Below, one piece after another: positions 45,013 to 55,841 of a DNA stretch of 64,000 nt (positions within the stretch are counted from its first letter, which is position 1; the number at the start of each line of letters is the position of its first letter). Origin of the DNA: Sphingopyxis italica (GTDB lineage: Bacteria; Pseudomonadota; Alphaproteobacteria; Sphingomonadales; Sphingomonadaceae); contig NZ_JAATIT010000005.1 of the NCBI RefSeq assembly GCF_011926545.1, positions 62,001 to 126,000 of the forward strand. The letters are read 5' to 3'. The position numbers were made by a program, and so were the translations under genes. The notes beneath the pieces are model-generated. The model was not told where the DNA came from and did no database searches. It saw only the letters and a list, made by a program, of their open reading frames with translations.

Positions 45013-47478
45013 TTGACCCAGCCGCTCCCCATCGACGCCGTGCTGCCCGACATCATGGCGGCGCTGCTGCTGAAGCCCAATGCCGTCGTCGTTGCGCCGC
45101 CGGGGGCGGGCAAGACCACGCGCGTCGCGCCCGCGCTGCTCGATCAACCGTGGTGCAGGGGCAAGGTGTGGTTGCTTTCGCCGCGCCGGCTCGCCGCGCG
45201 CGGCGCGGCCGAGCGGATCGCCGAGGAAATGGGCGAGGCGGTCGGCGGGCGCGTCGGCTATGCGACGCGGCTCGATAGCAAACAGTCGGCAGCGACGCGG
45301 CTGCTCGTGATGACGCCGGGCCTGTTCCGCAACCGCATCCTCGCCGATCCCGAACTCGCGGGTGTGTCGGCGGTGCTGTTCGACGAAGTCCACGAGCGCA
45401 GCCTCGACGGCGATTTCGCGCTCGCGCTCGCGCTCGACGCGCAGCAGGGGCTACGCGACGACCTCCGCCTCGTCGCGATGTCGGCGACGCTCGACGGCGC
45501 GCGCTTCGGTGCGCTGCTGGGCGACGCGCCGGTGGTAAAGAGTGAGGGCAAGATCTGGCCGCTCGAGCTGCGTCATATCGGCCGCCGCGCCGAGGACCGG
45601 CTCGAGGCGTCGGTGCTGGGGGCGGTTCGGCAAGCCATTGGCGACGAAGTCGAGGGCGACATGCTCGCCTTCCTGCCCGGCGCCGCCGACATCGAACGCG
45701 CCGCGGCGGCGGTCGAAGAGGCGCGCCTGCCGCTCGCCGTCCACCGCCTGCACGGCCAGATCGACCCGGCGCTCCAGCGCAAGGCGCTCGTCCGCGACGC
45801 CGACGGGCGGCGCAAGCTGATCCTCGCGACGAGCATCGCCGAAACCAGTCTGACGATCGACGGGGTCCGCATCGTGATCGACGCCGGCCTGTCGCGGCGC
45901 CCGCGCTTCGACAAGGCGGCGGGGATCGCGCGGCTCGTCACCGAACGCGCGAGCCAGGCGTCGGCGACACAGCGCGCGGGCCGTGCGGCAAGGCAGGGGC
46001 CGGGCTTTGCTTACCGATTATGGGAGGCCGCGGCGACCGCGGGCATGCCGCCCTTCGACCCGCCCGAGATTCACGAGAACGACCTGATGCCCGTCGTGCT
46101 CGATTGCGCGAGCTGGGGCATCGTCGATCCGCGCCAATTGGGCTGGCTCGATCCGCCGTCGCCAGCGGCGATTTCGGAAGCGAAGACGCGATTACAGGCG
46201 ATCGGCGCGCTGACCGACGATGGCCGCATCACGCCGCACGGCAAGGCGCTCGCCGCCATCCCGCTGCCGGTGCCGCTCGCGCATATGCTGCTCGATGCGG
46301 CGCGGGCGGGAGAAGCTGAAATGGCGGGGCGCCTTGCGGTGCTGCTCACCGAGCCCGGGCTCGGCGGGCGCGGGGTTGATGTCGAGGCGCGGCTCGGGCG
46401 CTGGCGCGGGCAACGTAATGAACGCAGCGAAGGCGCATGGCGCCTCGCGCGCCGGCTCGCAACCATCGGCGAGAAGCTGGCGGCGGAGACCGATGACACT
46501 CAGCCGCGCTCGATCGGCGGCTGGATCGCGACCGCCTGGCCCGATCGGGTCGCAAGGCAACGCGCGGGCCAGCGCGGCGAATATCTGAGCGTCGGCGGCC
46601 GCGCCTATCGCATCGATCCGGTCGACCCGCTCGCCGGCAGCGAATGGCTCGCGATCGCCGACGCGCAGGGTCATGCGGCGGGCGTACGCATCCTCGCCGC
46701 CGCGCCGATCGACCAGGCCGAGGTCGAGGCGCTGTTCGTGGATTCTGTGGTGGCGCATTCGGCAAGCAGCTACGATGCCGCGAACGACCGCGTCGACCAT
46801 CGCCGCGAACGGCGGCTCGGCGCGATCGCGCTGACGAGCGGGCAGGCGGCGCGCAGCGAAAATGCCGGGGACGATGTCGCGGTGCGCATGGCCGCGGTGC
46901 GCGGCAAGGGGCTGGGGCTGATCGGCTGGGGACCGGGCTCGCAGGCGCTGCGGCAGCGCGCCTCCTACGCCGGGATCGATGCGCTTTCGACGGGCGCGCT
47001 CGCCGACAGCCTCGAACTCTGGCTCGAGCCGTTGCTCGCGGGCTGCCGCGGCCTCCGCGACATTGGCGACCGAAAGCTGACCGATGCGCTGATGGCGACG
47101 CTTGACTGGCCGGCGCGTCAATTGCTCGAGAAACATGCGCCAGCGGATTATACGACGCCCGTCGGCAGCCGGCATCCGATCGACTATGGCGCTGACGGTG
47201 GGCCGACGGTCAGTCTGCGCGTGCAGGAGCTGTTCGGCCTCGCGCGCCATCCGACGATCGGCGATCCGCCGGTGCCGCTGATACTCGCGCTGACCTCGCC
47301 GGCGCACCGGCCGATCCAGACGACGCGCGACCTCGTCTCCTTCTGGAACGGAAGCTGGCACGATGTCGCGCGCGAGATGCGCGGGCGCTACCCCAAGCAT
47401 AGCTGGCCCGACGATCCGGCAAACGCGCGCCCGACGCTGATGACGAAAGCGGCGCAGGCGCGGCGCGATGCGCAATAG
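45013..47478 (+). CDS. hrpB: ATP-dependent helicase HrpB (TTG start)
   Basis: An 821-residue DEAH helicase: Walker A PPGAGKTTRV, DEVHERSLDGD, SATLDG and QRAGRAARQGPG, followed by HA2/OB-like and HrpB-specific C-terminal domains. The start is TTG at 45013 with AGGAG 8 bases upstream. HrpB is a poorly characterised nucleic-acid helicase of Gram-negative bacteria. Confidence 0.95.
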   Translation: MTQPLPIDAVLPDIMAALLLKPNAVVVAPPGAGKTTRVAPALLDQPWCRGKVWLLSPRRLAARGAAERIAEEMGEAVGGRVGYATRLDSKQSAATRLLVMTPGLFRNRILADPELAGVSAVLFDEVHERSLDGDFALALALDAQQGLRDDLRLVAMSATLDGARFGALLGDAPVVKSEGKIWPLELRHIGRRAEDRLEASVLGAVRQAIGDEVEGDMLAFLPGAADIERAAAAVEEARLPLAVHRLHGQIDPALQRKALVRDADGRRKLILATSIAETSLTIDGVRIVIDAGLSRRPRFDKAAGIARLVTERASQASATQRAGRAARQGPGFAYRLWEAAATAGMPPFDPPEIHENDLMPVVLDCASWGIVDPRQLGWLDPPSPAAISEAKTRLQAIGALTDDGRITPHGKALAAIPLPVPLAHMLLDAARAGEAEMAGRLAVLLTEPGLGGRGVDVEARLGRWRGQRNERSEGAWRLARRLATIGEKLAAETDDTQPRSIGGWIATAWPDRVARQRAGQRGEYLSVGGRAYRIDPVDPLAGSEWLAIADAQGHAAGVRILAAAPIDQAEVEALFVDSVVAHSASSYDAANDRVDHRRERRLGAIALTSGQAARSENAGDDVAVRMAAVRGKGLGLIGWGPGSQALRQRASYAGIDALSTGALADSLELWLEPLLAGCRGLRDIGDRKLTDALMATLDWPARQLLEKHAPADYTTPVGSRHPIDYGADGGPTVSLRVQELFGLARHPTIGDPPVPLILALTSPAHRPIQTTRDLVSFWNGSWHDVAREMRGRYPKHSWPDDPANARPTLMTKAAQARRDAQ

Positions 47479-47547
47479 GCCTCTTTTCGTGCGCGCCGCT
47501 TGGCGCTAAGGCGGCGCCACAGGCCCCGGTTACACAGGACGACCCCG

Positions 47548-47826
47548 ATGAAAGCGCGTATTTTCCAGAAGCCCAAGAATGCGATGCAGTCGGGACGCGC
47601 GGGGACCGGGCGCTGGATGCTCGAATTCGCGCCTGCCGAAGCGCGCAAGGCCGATCCGCTGATGGGCTGGGCGGGCAGCGGCGACACGCAGCGCCAGCTG
47701 CGCCTCGGCTTCGCGAGCCGCGAAGAGGCGGTCGCCTATGCCGAGAAGAACGGGATCGAGGTCGAGGTCACGCCGACCCCCGAGCGGCGTTTGAAGATTC
47801 AGGCCTACGCCGACAATTTCCGGTAA
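47548..47826 (+). CDS. NADH dehydrogenase accessory subunit, NDUFS4-like (ETC complex I subunit family)
   Basis: A 92-residue protein of the alphaproteobacterial/mitochondrial complex I accessory family: ARIFQKPKNAMQSGRAGTGRW, PLMGWAGSGDTQRQLRL, and a C-terminal basic tail. It stabilises the peripheral arm of complex I. Not near nuo genes, as is usual for this subunit. Confidence 0.9.
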   Translation: MKARIFQKPKNAMQSGRAGTGRWMLEFAPAEARKADPLMGWAGSGDTQRQLRLGFASREEAVAYAEKNGIEVEVTPTPERRLKIQAYADNFR

Positions 47827-47830
47827 TCAC

Positions 47831-47906
47831 GTCATCCCAACGAAAGCTGGGATCGCAGGCGATGTGCCTCGACGATAGCGGCCCCAGCTTTCGCTGGGGC
47901 GAGGAT
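47831..47906. repeat. Imperfect palindromic repeat, family D (family B relative)
   Basis: Begins GTCATCCCAACGAAAGCTGGGATCGC-like and ends with CCCCAGCTTTCGCTGGGG. The arms are complementary. Resembles the family B repeats at 34569 and 56204 but has a different core. Lies between convergent genes. Confidence 0.7.
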
Positions 47907-47909
47907 CTT

Positions 47910-48128
47910 TCAGGCCTCCGCGTCGGGCTGCAGCAATTTGTGCAGGTGGACGACGACATATTTCATTTCGGCGTCGTCGACGGTGCGCTGCGCGGCGCTG
48001 CGCCATGCCTTTTCGGCCGATTTATAATCGGGATAGAGGCCGACAACGTCGAGGTTGGCGAGGTCGACGAAGTCGAGGCCCTGCGGATCGCTGACGCGTC
48101 CACCGAACACGAGATGCAATTTGCTCAT
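47910..48128 (-). CDS. DUF4170-family protein
   Basis: A 72-residue protein (KLHLVFGGRVSDPQGLDFVD; VGLYPDYKSAEKAWRS; YVVVHLHKLLQP) matching the DUF4170 family of alphaproteobacteria. No signal peptide. Function unknown. Confidence 0.85.
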   Translation of the reverse strand: MSKLHLVFGGRVSDPQGLDFVDLANLDVVGLYPDYKSAEKAWRSAAQRTVDDAEMKYVVVHLHKLLQPDAEA

Positions 48129-48211
48129 GGCTAGCTTTCCTTGCGGGTTAGCGCGGGGGAGGGGAGAAGCCGCGGCCCCTACCAGTGCTTCGCCCTAACG
48201 GCAAGTGCGGC

Positions 48212-48571
48212 TCATTCCTCGTCTTTGCGGACACCCTTGGGCAGCAGCGAGCCGAGCAGCGCGCCGATCGCGACGGCCCCCGCGACCAACGTCAGCGGCT
48301 GCTTCTCGGCGGCTTTCTTGAGCTTGCCGTTCGCACGCTTCGCCTGCACCTTGCCCTTTTCATACGCCTCGCCCGCGGCTTCGCGGGCGACGCCGGCCTG
48401 CTCGCTCGCCTTGGCGGCGAAATCCTCGGTCGCGGCGCGGGCGCGGCCGTAACCGTCCTGAATACGCGCCTTTGCCGCCTCGGCGGTCAGGCGCGCGTTT
48501 TCGGCGGTTTTCTCCGCAAGTTCACTCGCTTTGGCACGCGTTTCGCGGGCGGTTTCACCGAACGGCTTCAT
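48212..48571 (-). CDS. Ala-rich helical membrane-anchored protein, YqjD/CsbD-like layout
   Basis: A 119-residue protein: a long Ala/Glu/Lys-rich amphipathic helix (AKASELAEKTAENARLTAE; FAAKASEQAGVAREA) and a C-terminal hydrophobic anchor (LTLVAGAVAIGALLGSLLP). The layout is that of ElaB/YqjD proteins that tether to the inner membrane. It overlaps the preceding gene by 17 bp and closes a four-gene operon. Confidence 0.7.
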   Translation of the reverse strand: MKPFGETARETRAKASELAEKTAENARLTAEAAKARIQDGYGRARAATEDFAAKASEQAGVAREAAGEAYEKGKVQAKRANGKLKKAAEKQPLTLVAGAVAIGALLGSLLPKGVRKDEE

Positions 48572-48950
48572 GATTATCTTCCTCCAGAGTGTCAATTTCA
48601 TCCTCGTCGGCCGCTTCGTCGGGGCTACGAAAATGATCGGCGACCTCGGCCGCCAAATCCTGAATCTTGCGCGTCAGTTTGGGCGCATGCTCCTTGATCG
48701 GTTCGCGCAGCAGCCATAGGGCGCCCGCCGCCGCGGCGATCGCGATCGGCCAGCGATTGTCACGAAATTGCTGCTGCACCAAATGCGCGGTGTCGTCGAC
48801 CTTCTCGCCGATCCGGTATTTGCCGCGATCGACGAGCGCCGACGGCTTGAACGCCGCCTTGGCGACGTCGAGCCGCCGGTGGAGTTCGCCGCGCTGGAGC
48901 ATCGAGCGGCGCGCCGCCGCGATCAGGCGATTACGCATCCGCGGCATCAT
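48555..48950 (-). CDS. DUF3618-like membrane-associated protein
   Basis: A 131-residue protein: a basic N-terminus (MPRMRNRLIAAARRSML), a central region, one hydrophobic segment (WPIAIAAAAGALWLL) and an acidic C-terminal tail (DEAADEDEIDTLEED). Overlaps both neighbouring genes, so it is translated as part of the operon. Resembles proteins found next to holin-like YqjE genes. Function unknown. Confidence 0.7.
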   Translation of the reverse strand: MMPRMRNRLIAAARRSMLQRGELHRRLDVAKAAFKPSALVDRGKYRIGEKVDDTAHLVQQQFRDNRWPIAIAAAAGALWLLREPIKEHAPKLTRKIQDLAAEVADHFRSPDEAADEDEIDTLEEDNHEAVR

Positions 48951-49395
48951 CGATCCCTTCTCTGGTCAGGTCGCTGCGGAGCGCGGTGCGAATGTCGCCA
49001 TAGCTGCGCTGCGCGCGCCAGCCGGCGAAGCCCGCCACGACGAGTAGCACCGCCACGACGATCAGGGTCGCGACGAACGGTCCGACATGCGGCGCGAGCG
49101 CCAGGATCGCGCCAAAGGCCAGCGCGAGCATCGCGATACCCAGCGCCGAGGCCGCGACCGTGCCCCACGCCGCGGTCCAGGTCGCGCCGTGCAGCGCGAG
49201 TTCGCTACGCGCTTCGAGCAGCGCAAGTTCCGCCTTGGCCGTCGCCGACAGATTGTCGACGACGTCGCCGACGATCTGTTCGAGCGGAACGGGGGGCGGG
49301 GTTAGCGGACGCCCGTCGGGCGCATAGCCGTGGCTTACTCCGTCAAAGCTGCGCGCGTCGGGCGCCGGCGGGCCATTTGGTTCTGCAGAGGCCAA
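48931..49395 (-). CDS. Phage-holin-like YqjE-family membrane protein
   Basis: A 154-residue protein: a cytosolic N-terminal part, a helix (EQIVGDVVDNLSATAKAELAL), then two hydrophobic segments (VAASALGIAMLALAFGAILA; FVATLIVVAVLLVVAGFAGW). The family is called 'holin' by fold, but there is no phage context here; it is the YqjE-type member of a stress-type operon. Confidence 0.8.
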   Translation of the reverse strand: MASAEPNGPPAPDARSFDGVSHGYAPDGRPLTPPPVPLEQIVGDVVDNLSATAKAELALLEARSELALHGATWTAAWGTVAASALGIAMLALAFGAILALAPHVGPFVATLIVVAVLLVVAGFAGWRAQRSYGDIRTALRSDLTREGIDDAADA

Positions 49396-49402
49396 GGTCC
49401 GG

Positions 49403-49948
49403 TCAATCGTTGGAGCTGCCCTTGAGCATCCGTGCCAGCACGAAGCCGATCACCGTGGCGGCACCCACCGCAATGGCGGGGTTCTTCTTGACCATGTCGC
49501 GGGTCGAAGCGGCGAGCTCGTCGAGATCCTTCTTGTCGAGCGTCGTCGCGAGGCCGGCGACGGTTGATGCGGCCGAGCGGGCGTAATCGCCATATTGCTT
49601 GCCGAACTTGCTGTCGACGGTGCCAGCGCTGTCCTCGAGAAGCTTGGCGAGGCTGCCGACCGCTTCGGCGGCCTTGTCCTTGCCCTTGGTCGCGGCGTCA
49701 CGCGCCTTGGTCGAGGCCTGATTCTTCAGCGTCGTTGCGTCCTGTTTCAGCGAAGCGGCCTTTTTCGAAGCTTCGGATTTGATCGTGTCGCGGGTCGCGG
49801 CGATCTGGTCGCGGATCGGATGATCCTTGGCCGCCTTCGCTGCCACGGGCTTGCGCGCGGGCGCGGTCTTGGTCGCGGCGGCCTTCGCGGGCGCCTTGGG
49901 ACGGGGAGCGGCGACTTTCTTCGTCGCGGGAGTAGCGGCTTTGGCCAT
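49403..49948 (-). CDS. Lys/Ala/Pro-rich protein with DUF883 (YqjD/ElaB)-like C-terminus
   Basis: A 181-residue protein. The first 60 residues are KAxAPxK repeats (APRPKAPAKAAATKTAPARK), resembling a histone-H1-like tail. A coiled middle follows (AASLKQDATTLKNQAS), then a DUF883-type end (MVKKNPAIAVGAATVIGFVLA). The C-terminus anchors to the membrane, and the basic tail could bind DNA or ribosomes. First gene of the four-gene operon. Confidence 0.78.
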   Translation of the reverse strand: MAKAATPATKKVAAPRPKAPAKAAATKTAPARKPVAAKAAKDHPIRDQIAATRDTIKSEASKKAASLKQDATTLKNQASTKARDAATKGKDKAAEAVGSLAKLLEDSAGTVDSKFGKQYGDYARSAASTVAGLATTLDKKDLDELAASTRDMVKKNPAIAVGAATVIGFVLARMLKGSSND

Positions 49949-50080
49949 CGGCGTTGTCCTCTTCTTCTTTTATCGGGCGCCGCCTTGGCGAACGTCCCCT
50001 TTGGTCCTGCCTTGATATATAGCAAGGCGCAGCCAATGGTTCCATAGCCGCGCAAAATTCCTATGCAGCAGTTGCACTAG

Positions 50081-51427
<1,347 letters not shown>

Positions 51428-51496
51428 TCGCAAAGCTGCGGAAAACCCGCGCTTGACGCCTTGACGCCACGAATCAACTCTGATTCAAGGGCCGGA

Positions 51497-51823
51497 ATGA
51501 CGCAGCGCCACAAATTCCGCAAATCGATGCACCGGGCCGCCGGTCCCGCGATCGCGGTGATCGTGGTGCTGGCGATGATCGGCTACATCATTTTCGGTCC
51601 CACCGGGCTTTACGCCTGGGGCGATTATGGTCAGTCGGTCGAGAAGAAGCGCGTCATATTGAGCGAGCTGACCAAGAAGCAGAACGAGCTTCAGAACCGC
51701 GTCAACCTGCTCGACCGCGGCCGTGTCGATCCCGATCTCGCCGAGGAATATGTACGCGAGAAGCTGGGCGCCTATCACCCCGACGAATATATCATTCCAA
51801 TGGAGCCCGACGCGAAGCCCTGA
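51497..51823 (+). CDS. ftsB: FtsB/DivIC-family septum formation initiator
   Basis: A 108-residue bitopic protein: a short basic N-terminus, one transmembrane segment (AIAVIVVLAMIGYIIFG), a coiled coil (KKRVILSELTKKQNELQNRV) and the family tail DLAEEYVREKLGAYHPDEYI. It bridges FtsL and FtsQ in the divisome. Located between eno and pdhA as in other alphaproteobacteria. Confidence 0.92.
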   Translation: MTQRHKFRKSMHRAAGPAIAVIVVLAMIGYIIFGPTGLYAWGDYGQSVEKKRVILSELTKKQNELQNRVNLLDRGRVDPDLAEEYVREKLGAYHPDEYIIPMEPDAKP

Positions 51824-51964
51824 GGCGCTTTTTCGGCGGCTTTGCCATGTTTCTGCTGCATACGTAGGTTGAGGCCGCCCCCTGCCATGGTGGGCGTTGC
51901 CAAGTGCTGCGCGGCTCTCCTATAGGGAGCCTTGCCGTAACGGCTAAATGCAAAGGAACCCGTC

Positions 51965-53035
51965 TTGGCCAAAGCACCTGCGCGCACCTCCCCCGCGCCG
52001 AAAAAGACTGCATCCACCCCGGCCCCCGCGACCAATCGCGAGATGCCGCGCGATCCCGTCCCCTATGACGCGTCGCCCGAGGAGCTGGAGAAATTCTACC
52101 GCGAAATGCTGCTCATCCGCCGTTTCGAGGAAAAGGCGGGACAGCTTTACGGCCTCGGCCTGATCGGCGGTTTCTGTCACCTCTATATCGGTCAGGAAGC
52201 CGTGGCGGTCGGGCTGCAATCGGCGCTCGACGGCGACAAGGACAGCGTGATCACCGGATACCGCGACCATGGCCACATGCTCGCTTATGGCATCGATCCC
52301 AAGGTCATCATGGCCGAACTGACGGGACGCCAGGCCGGCATCTCGAAGGGCAAGGGCGGCTCGATGCACATGTTCAGCGTCGAGCATAAATTCTATGGCG
52401 GCCACGGTATCGTCGGCGCGCAGGTGTCGCTCGGCACCGGGCTCGCCTTCGCGCACAAATATCGCGGCGACGGCGGCGTGGCGATGGCCTATTTCGGCGA
52501 CGGGGCATCGAACCAGGGCCAGGTCTACGAAAGCTTCAACATGGCCGAGCTGTGGAAGCTGCCGATCATTTTCGTGATCGAAAATAATCAATATGCGATG
52601 GGCACCTCGGTGAACCGCTCGTCGGCCGAGGACCAGCTCTATCGCCGCGGCGAAAGCTTCCGCATCCCCGGCATGCAGGTCGACGGCATGGATGTGCTCG
52701 CGGTGCGCGGCGCCGCCGAAGTCGCGCTCGACTGGGTGCGTGCGGGCAAGGGGCCGGTGTTGATGGAGCTCAAGACCTATCGCTACCGCGGCCACTCGAT
52801 GTCCGACCCCGCCAAATATCGCAGCCGCGAGGAAGTGCAGGCGGTGCGCGACAAGAGCGATTCGATCGAACATCTGAAAAAGCTGATGACCGACGCCGGC
52901 ATCAGCGAAGACAAGTTCAAGGCGATCGACAAGGAAATCCGCGCCATCGTGGCCGAGTCCGCCGACTTTGCGGAAAGCGCGCCCGAACCCGAACTTCATG
53001 AACTTTATACCGACGTGCTGGTGGAGCAATATTGA
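51965..53035 (+). CDS. pdhA: Pyruvate dehydrogenase E1 component, alpha subunit (TTG start)
   Basis: A 356-residue thiamine-diphosphate enzyme subunit: [40 protein letters not shown], the TPP motif [15 protein letters not shown] with ENNQYAMGT, and the phosphorylation-loop-like [13 protein letters not shown]. The start is TTG at 51965 with AAGGA 7 bases upstream, followed by an Ala/Pro-rich N-terminal tail. pdhB follows after 1 bp. Confidence 0.96.
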   Translation: MAKAPARTSPAPKKTASTPAPATNREMPRDPVPYDASPEELEKFYREMLLIRRFEEKAGQLYGLGLIGGFCHLYIGQEAVAVGLQSALDGDKDSVITGYRDHGHMLAYGIDPKVIMAELTGRQAGISKGKGGSMHMFSVEHKFYGGHGIVGAQVSLGTGLAFAHKYRGDGGVAMAYFGDGASNQGQVYESFNMAELWKLPIIFVIENNQYAMGTSVNRSSAEDQLYRRGESFRIPGMQVDGMDVLAVRGAAEVALDWVRAGKGPVLMELKTYRYRGHSMSDPAKYRSREEVQAVRDKSDSIEHLKKLMTDAGISEDKFKAIDKEIRAIVAESADFAESAPEPELHELYTDVLVEQY

Positions 53036-53036
53036 G

Positions 53037-54410
53037 ATGGCCATCGAACTGAAGATGCCGGCACTGTCGCCGACGATGGAAGAAGGCACGCTCGCCAAGT
53101 GGCTCGTCAAGGAAGGTGACACGGTCAAATCGGGGGACATTCTCGCCGAGATCGAAACCGACAAGGCGACGATGGAATTCGAAGCGATCGACGAGGGCAC
53201 GATCGGCCAGATCCTGGTCGCCGAGGGCACCGACAATGTGAAGGTCGGCACCGTGATCGCGACGATCACGGGTGAGGGCGAGGAAGCGGCTGCTCCGGCG
53301 GCGGCGCCCGCACCCGCCGCTTCACCTGAGCCGAAGGCCGAAGCACCGGCGCCCGTCGCCGCCCCGGCTGCCGCCCCCGCCGCCGCCGAGCGCGCATCGG
53401 ACCCCGCGATCCCGGAAGGCACCGCGATGGTGAAACTCACCGTCCGCGAAGCCTTGCGCGATGCGATGGCCGAGGAAATGCGCAAAGACGACCGCGTCTT
53501 CGTGATGGGCGAGGAAGTCGCCGAATATCAGGGCGCGTACAAGGTCACGCAGGGTCTGCTTCAGGAATTCGGCGCGCAGCGCGTCGTCGATACGCCGATC
53601 ACCGAATATGGCTTCGCCGGTTTGGGCGCGGGCGCGGCGATGGGCGGTTTGAAGCCGATCATCGAGTTCATGACCTTCAACTTCGCGATGCAGGCGATCG
53701 ATCACATCATCAACTCGGCCGCGAAGACCAACTATATGTCGGGCGGCCAGATGCGCTGCCCGATCGTGTTCCGCGGCCCGAACGGCGCCGCGGCGCGGGT
53801 CGGCGCGCAGCACAGCCAGAATTTTGCGCCCTGGTACGCCAGCGTCCCCGGCCTGATCGTGATCGCGCCCTATGACGCCGCCGATGCCAAGGGACTGATG
53901 AAGGCCGCGATCCGCACCGAAGACCCTGTCGTCTTCCTCGAAAACGAGCTGCTCTACGGCCGCAGCTTCGACGTTCCCGACGTCGATGATTTCGTGCTGC
54001 CGATCGGCAAGGCGCGGATCATGCGTCAGGGTAGCGATGTGACGATCGTCAGCTATTCGATCGGCGTCGGGCTCGCGCTCGAAGCCGCCGACCAGCTGGC
54101 GGGCGAAGGTATCGACGCCGAGGTCATCGATCTCCGCACGATCCGCCCGCTCGACACCGCGACGGTGCTCGCGAGCCTCAAGAAGACGAACCATCTCGTC
54201 ATTGTCGAGGAAGGCTGGCCGGTCTGCTCGATCGCCAGCGAACTCGCGATGGTCGCGATGGAGCATGGCTTCGACGATCTCGATGCGCCCGTCATGCGCG
54301 TGTGCAACGAGGATGTGCCGCTGCCCTATGCGCATAATCTCGAAAAGGCCGCGCTGATCGATACGCCGCGCGTCGTTGCGGCCGTGAAAGCGGTCCGCAA
54401 TCGCGCCTGA
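53037..54410 (+). CDS. pdhB: Pyruvate dehydrogenase E1 component, beta subunit, with N-terminal lipoyl domain
   Basis: A 457-residue protein. Residues 1-80 are a lipoyl domain (lipoyl lysine in [11 protein letters not shown]), then an Ala/Pro linker (about 85-120), then the E1-beta core ([31 protein letters not shown]). The fused lipoyl domain is characteristic of alphaproteobacterial E1-beta. With pdhA it decarboxylates pyruvate; E2 and E3 genes are outside the window. Confidence 0.97.
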   Translation: MAIELKMPALSPTMEEGTLAKWLVKEGDTVKSGDILAEIETDKATMEFEAIDEGTIGQILVAEGTDNVKVGTVIATITGEGEEAAAPAAAPAPAASPEPKAEAPAPVAAPAAAPAAAERASDPAIPEGTAMVKLTVREALRDAMAEEMRKDDRVFVMGEEVAEYQGAYKVTQGLLQEFGAQRVVDTPITEYGFAGLGAGAAMGGLKPIIEFMTFNFAMQAIDHIINSAAKTNYMSGGQMRCPIVFRGPNGAAARVGAQHSQNFAPWYASVPGLIVIAPYDAADAKGLMKAAIRTEDPVVFLENELLYGRSFDVPDVDDFVLPIGKARIMRQGSDVTIVSYSIGVGLALEAADQLAGEGIDAEVIDLRTIRPLDTATVLASLKKTNHLVIVEEGWPVCSIASELAMVAMEHGFDDLDAPVMRVCNEDVPLPYAHNLEKAALIDTPRVVAAVKAVRNRA

Positions 54411-54438
54411 CGACCCGGAGACGGCTTTCTATCCCGAC

Positions 54439-55038
54439 ATGCGCGATCCGCGCGTCATGGTCGCGGTGCCGCAGGCGCGGCGCGCGGCCATGGCGGGGTT
54501 GTGGGAACTCGCGGCGCGGCTGACCAAGCTGCTCATCGACGCGCGCGAGCCGTTGATCGGGCAAATCAAGCTCGCCTGGTGGCGGGACATGGCGGCGATG
54601 ATCGCGGCCGACCCGGAGGCGCTACCCAAGGGCGAGCCGCTGCTCGCCGAACTTCAGGGCACGTGGGCGGGGCAGGGCGGGCTCGACGCGCTCGTCGATG
54701 CGGCGGAAGCGATGCTGCTGGCCGAGAGCGACGCTGAACGGCGCGCGGCGTCCGAAAGCTTTGGCGCGCAACTTTTTGCGCTGTCGGGCGGGGCGGGGGC
54801 GGGCGGCAAACGCTGGGGTCTTCTTTGGGGCGCCGGGGTCGTCGAAGCCGAACCCGAAGCGCGGGCGTTACTGGGCGATGCCAAGGAGTTCGGCGCGCCG
54901 GAGCGCCGCGATTTTGCCGGCGACCGCGCACTCCTGATGCTCGATCGCTGGGCCGGTGCGATCGCGCGCTGCGACGGTGCGCGAGATCTTCGCGGCGAAG
55001 GCCTGCTCCTCCTGCGCATCGGGCTTTTCGGCCGCTGA
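54439..55038 (+). CDS. Squalene/phytoene-synthase-like protein (NDUFAF6-like), probably non-catalytic
   Basis: A 199-residue protein with the start of the squalene/phytoene synthase fold (MAGLWELAARLTKLLIDAREP; GQIKLAWWRDMAAMIA), but shorter than true synthases (about 280) and without visible DxxxD metal motifs. Relatives with this pattern include the complex I assembly factor NDUFAF6. It begins 28 bp after pdhB. Confidence 0.65.
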   Translation: MRDPRVMVAVPQARRAAMAGLWELAARLTKLLIDAREPLIGQIKLAWWRDMAAMIAADPEALPKGEPLLAELQGTWAGQGGLDALVDAAEAMLLAESDAERRAASESFGAQLFALSGGAGAGGKRWGLLWGAGVVEAEPEARALLGDAKEFGAPERRDFAGDRALLMLDRWAGAIARCDGARDLRGEGLLLLRIGLFGR

Positions 55039-55121
55039 CGAGGAAAAACGCACCGGGGCTGGAAATGGCGCTCCCGAGCCTCTATCTTGACCGCAACAAA
55101 CGGGGTCGCAGGGGACATTAT

Positions 55122-55841
55122 ATGTTCAACGGGCTGGTCGCCTATCTCGATTCGATCAAGGCGCGCGACCCAGCGCCGCGGTCGCGCTGGGAAATATTGC
55201 TCTATCCGGGGCTGCTCGCGGTCGGCATGCACCGCGTGGCGCACTGGCTGTTCGAGGCGCGGCTGTTCTTCCTCGCGCGCTTCATCAATCATCTCTCGCG
55301 CTTCCTGACCGCGATCGACATTCACCCGGGTGCGAGGATCGGCGCGCATCTGTTCATCGATCACGGCTTTGGCGTGGTGATCGGCGAGACCGCCGAGATC
55401 GGCGATAATGTTTCCATCTATCAGGGCGTGACGCTCGGCGGCACCGACCCCGCGAACGGCATCGGCGGCAAGCGCCATCCGACGCTCGCCAACGACGTGA
55501 TCGTCGGATCGGGCGCGCAGATCCTCGGCCCGGTGATCGTCAACGCGCGCGCGCGCGTCGGCGCGAACGCCGTGGTGACGAAGGACGTGCCCGAGGGTGC
55601 GGTGATGGTCGGCATCCCGGCGCGCTCGACGCTGCTCGATGCGACCGAATATGCCCGTGAATTCGTGCCCTATGGCACGCCGTGCAGCGAGACCTTCGAT
55701 CCCGCGACGCAAAAGGTCGAATTGCTGCAATGCCAGCTCGATTTGATGCAGAAACAGCTGAAGGCTTTGCTCGACGAACGTGAGCTTGGCGTCGTGGATG
55801 ACGAGGCGCCCCGGCGCAAAGGGAGCCGGACCCGCGCCTGA
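55122..55841 (+). CDS. cysE: Serine O-acetyltransferase
   Basis: A 239-residue short-form (EpsC/CysE) acetyltransferase: the N-terminal helical part (LLYPGLLAVGMHRVAHWLF) and the left-handed hexapeptide repeat (IDIHPGARIGAHLFIDHG; GVVIGETAEIGDNVSIYQGVT). It makes O-acetylserine for cysteine synthesis. The start at 55122 has a strong AGGGGA site; an ATG at 55065 is possible. Confidence 0.92.
   Translation: MFNGLVAYLDSIKARDPAPRSRWEILLYPGLLAVGMHRVAHWLFEARLFFLARFINHLSRFLTAIDIHPGARIGAHLFIDHGFGVVIGETAEIGDNVSIYQGVTLGGTDPANGIGGKRHPTLANDVIVGSGAQILGPVIVNARARVGANAVVTKDVPEGAVMVGIPARSTLLDATEYAREFVPYGTPCSETFDPATQKVELLQCQLDLMQKQLKALLDERELGVVDDEAPRRKGSRTRA

Noticed and set aside
48931..49395. Holin-like gene as a sign of a prophage
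   Set aside because: No capsid, tail, integrase or lysis genes are near; the neighbours are YqjD/ElaB-like, so this is the chromosomal YqjE-type operon.
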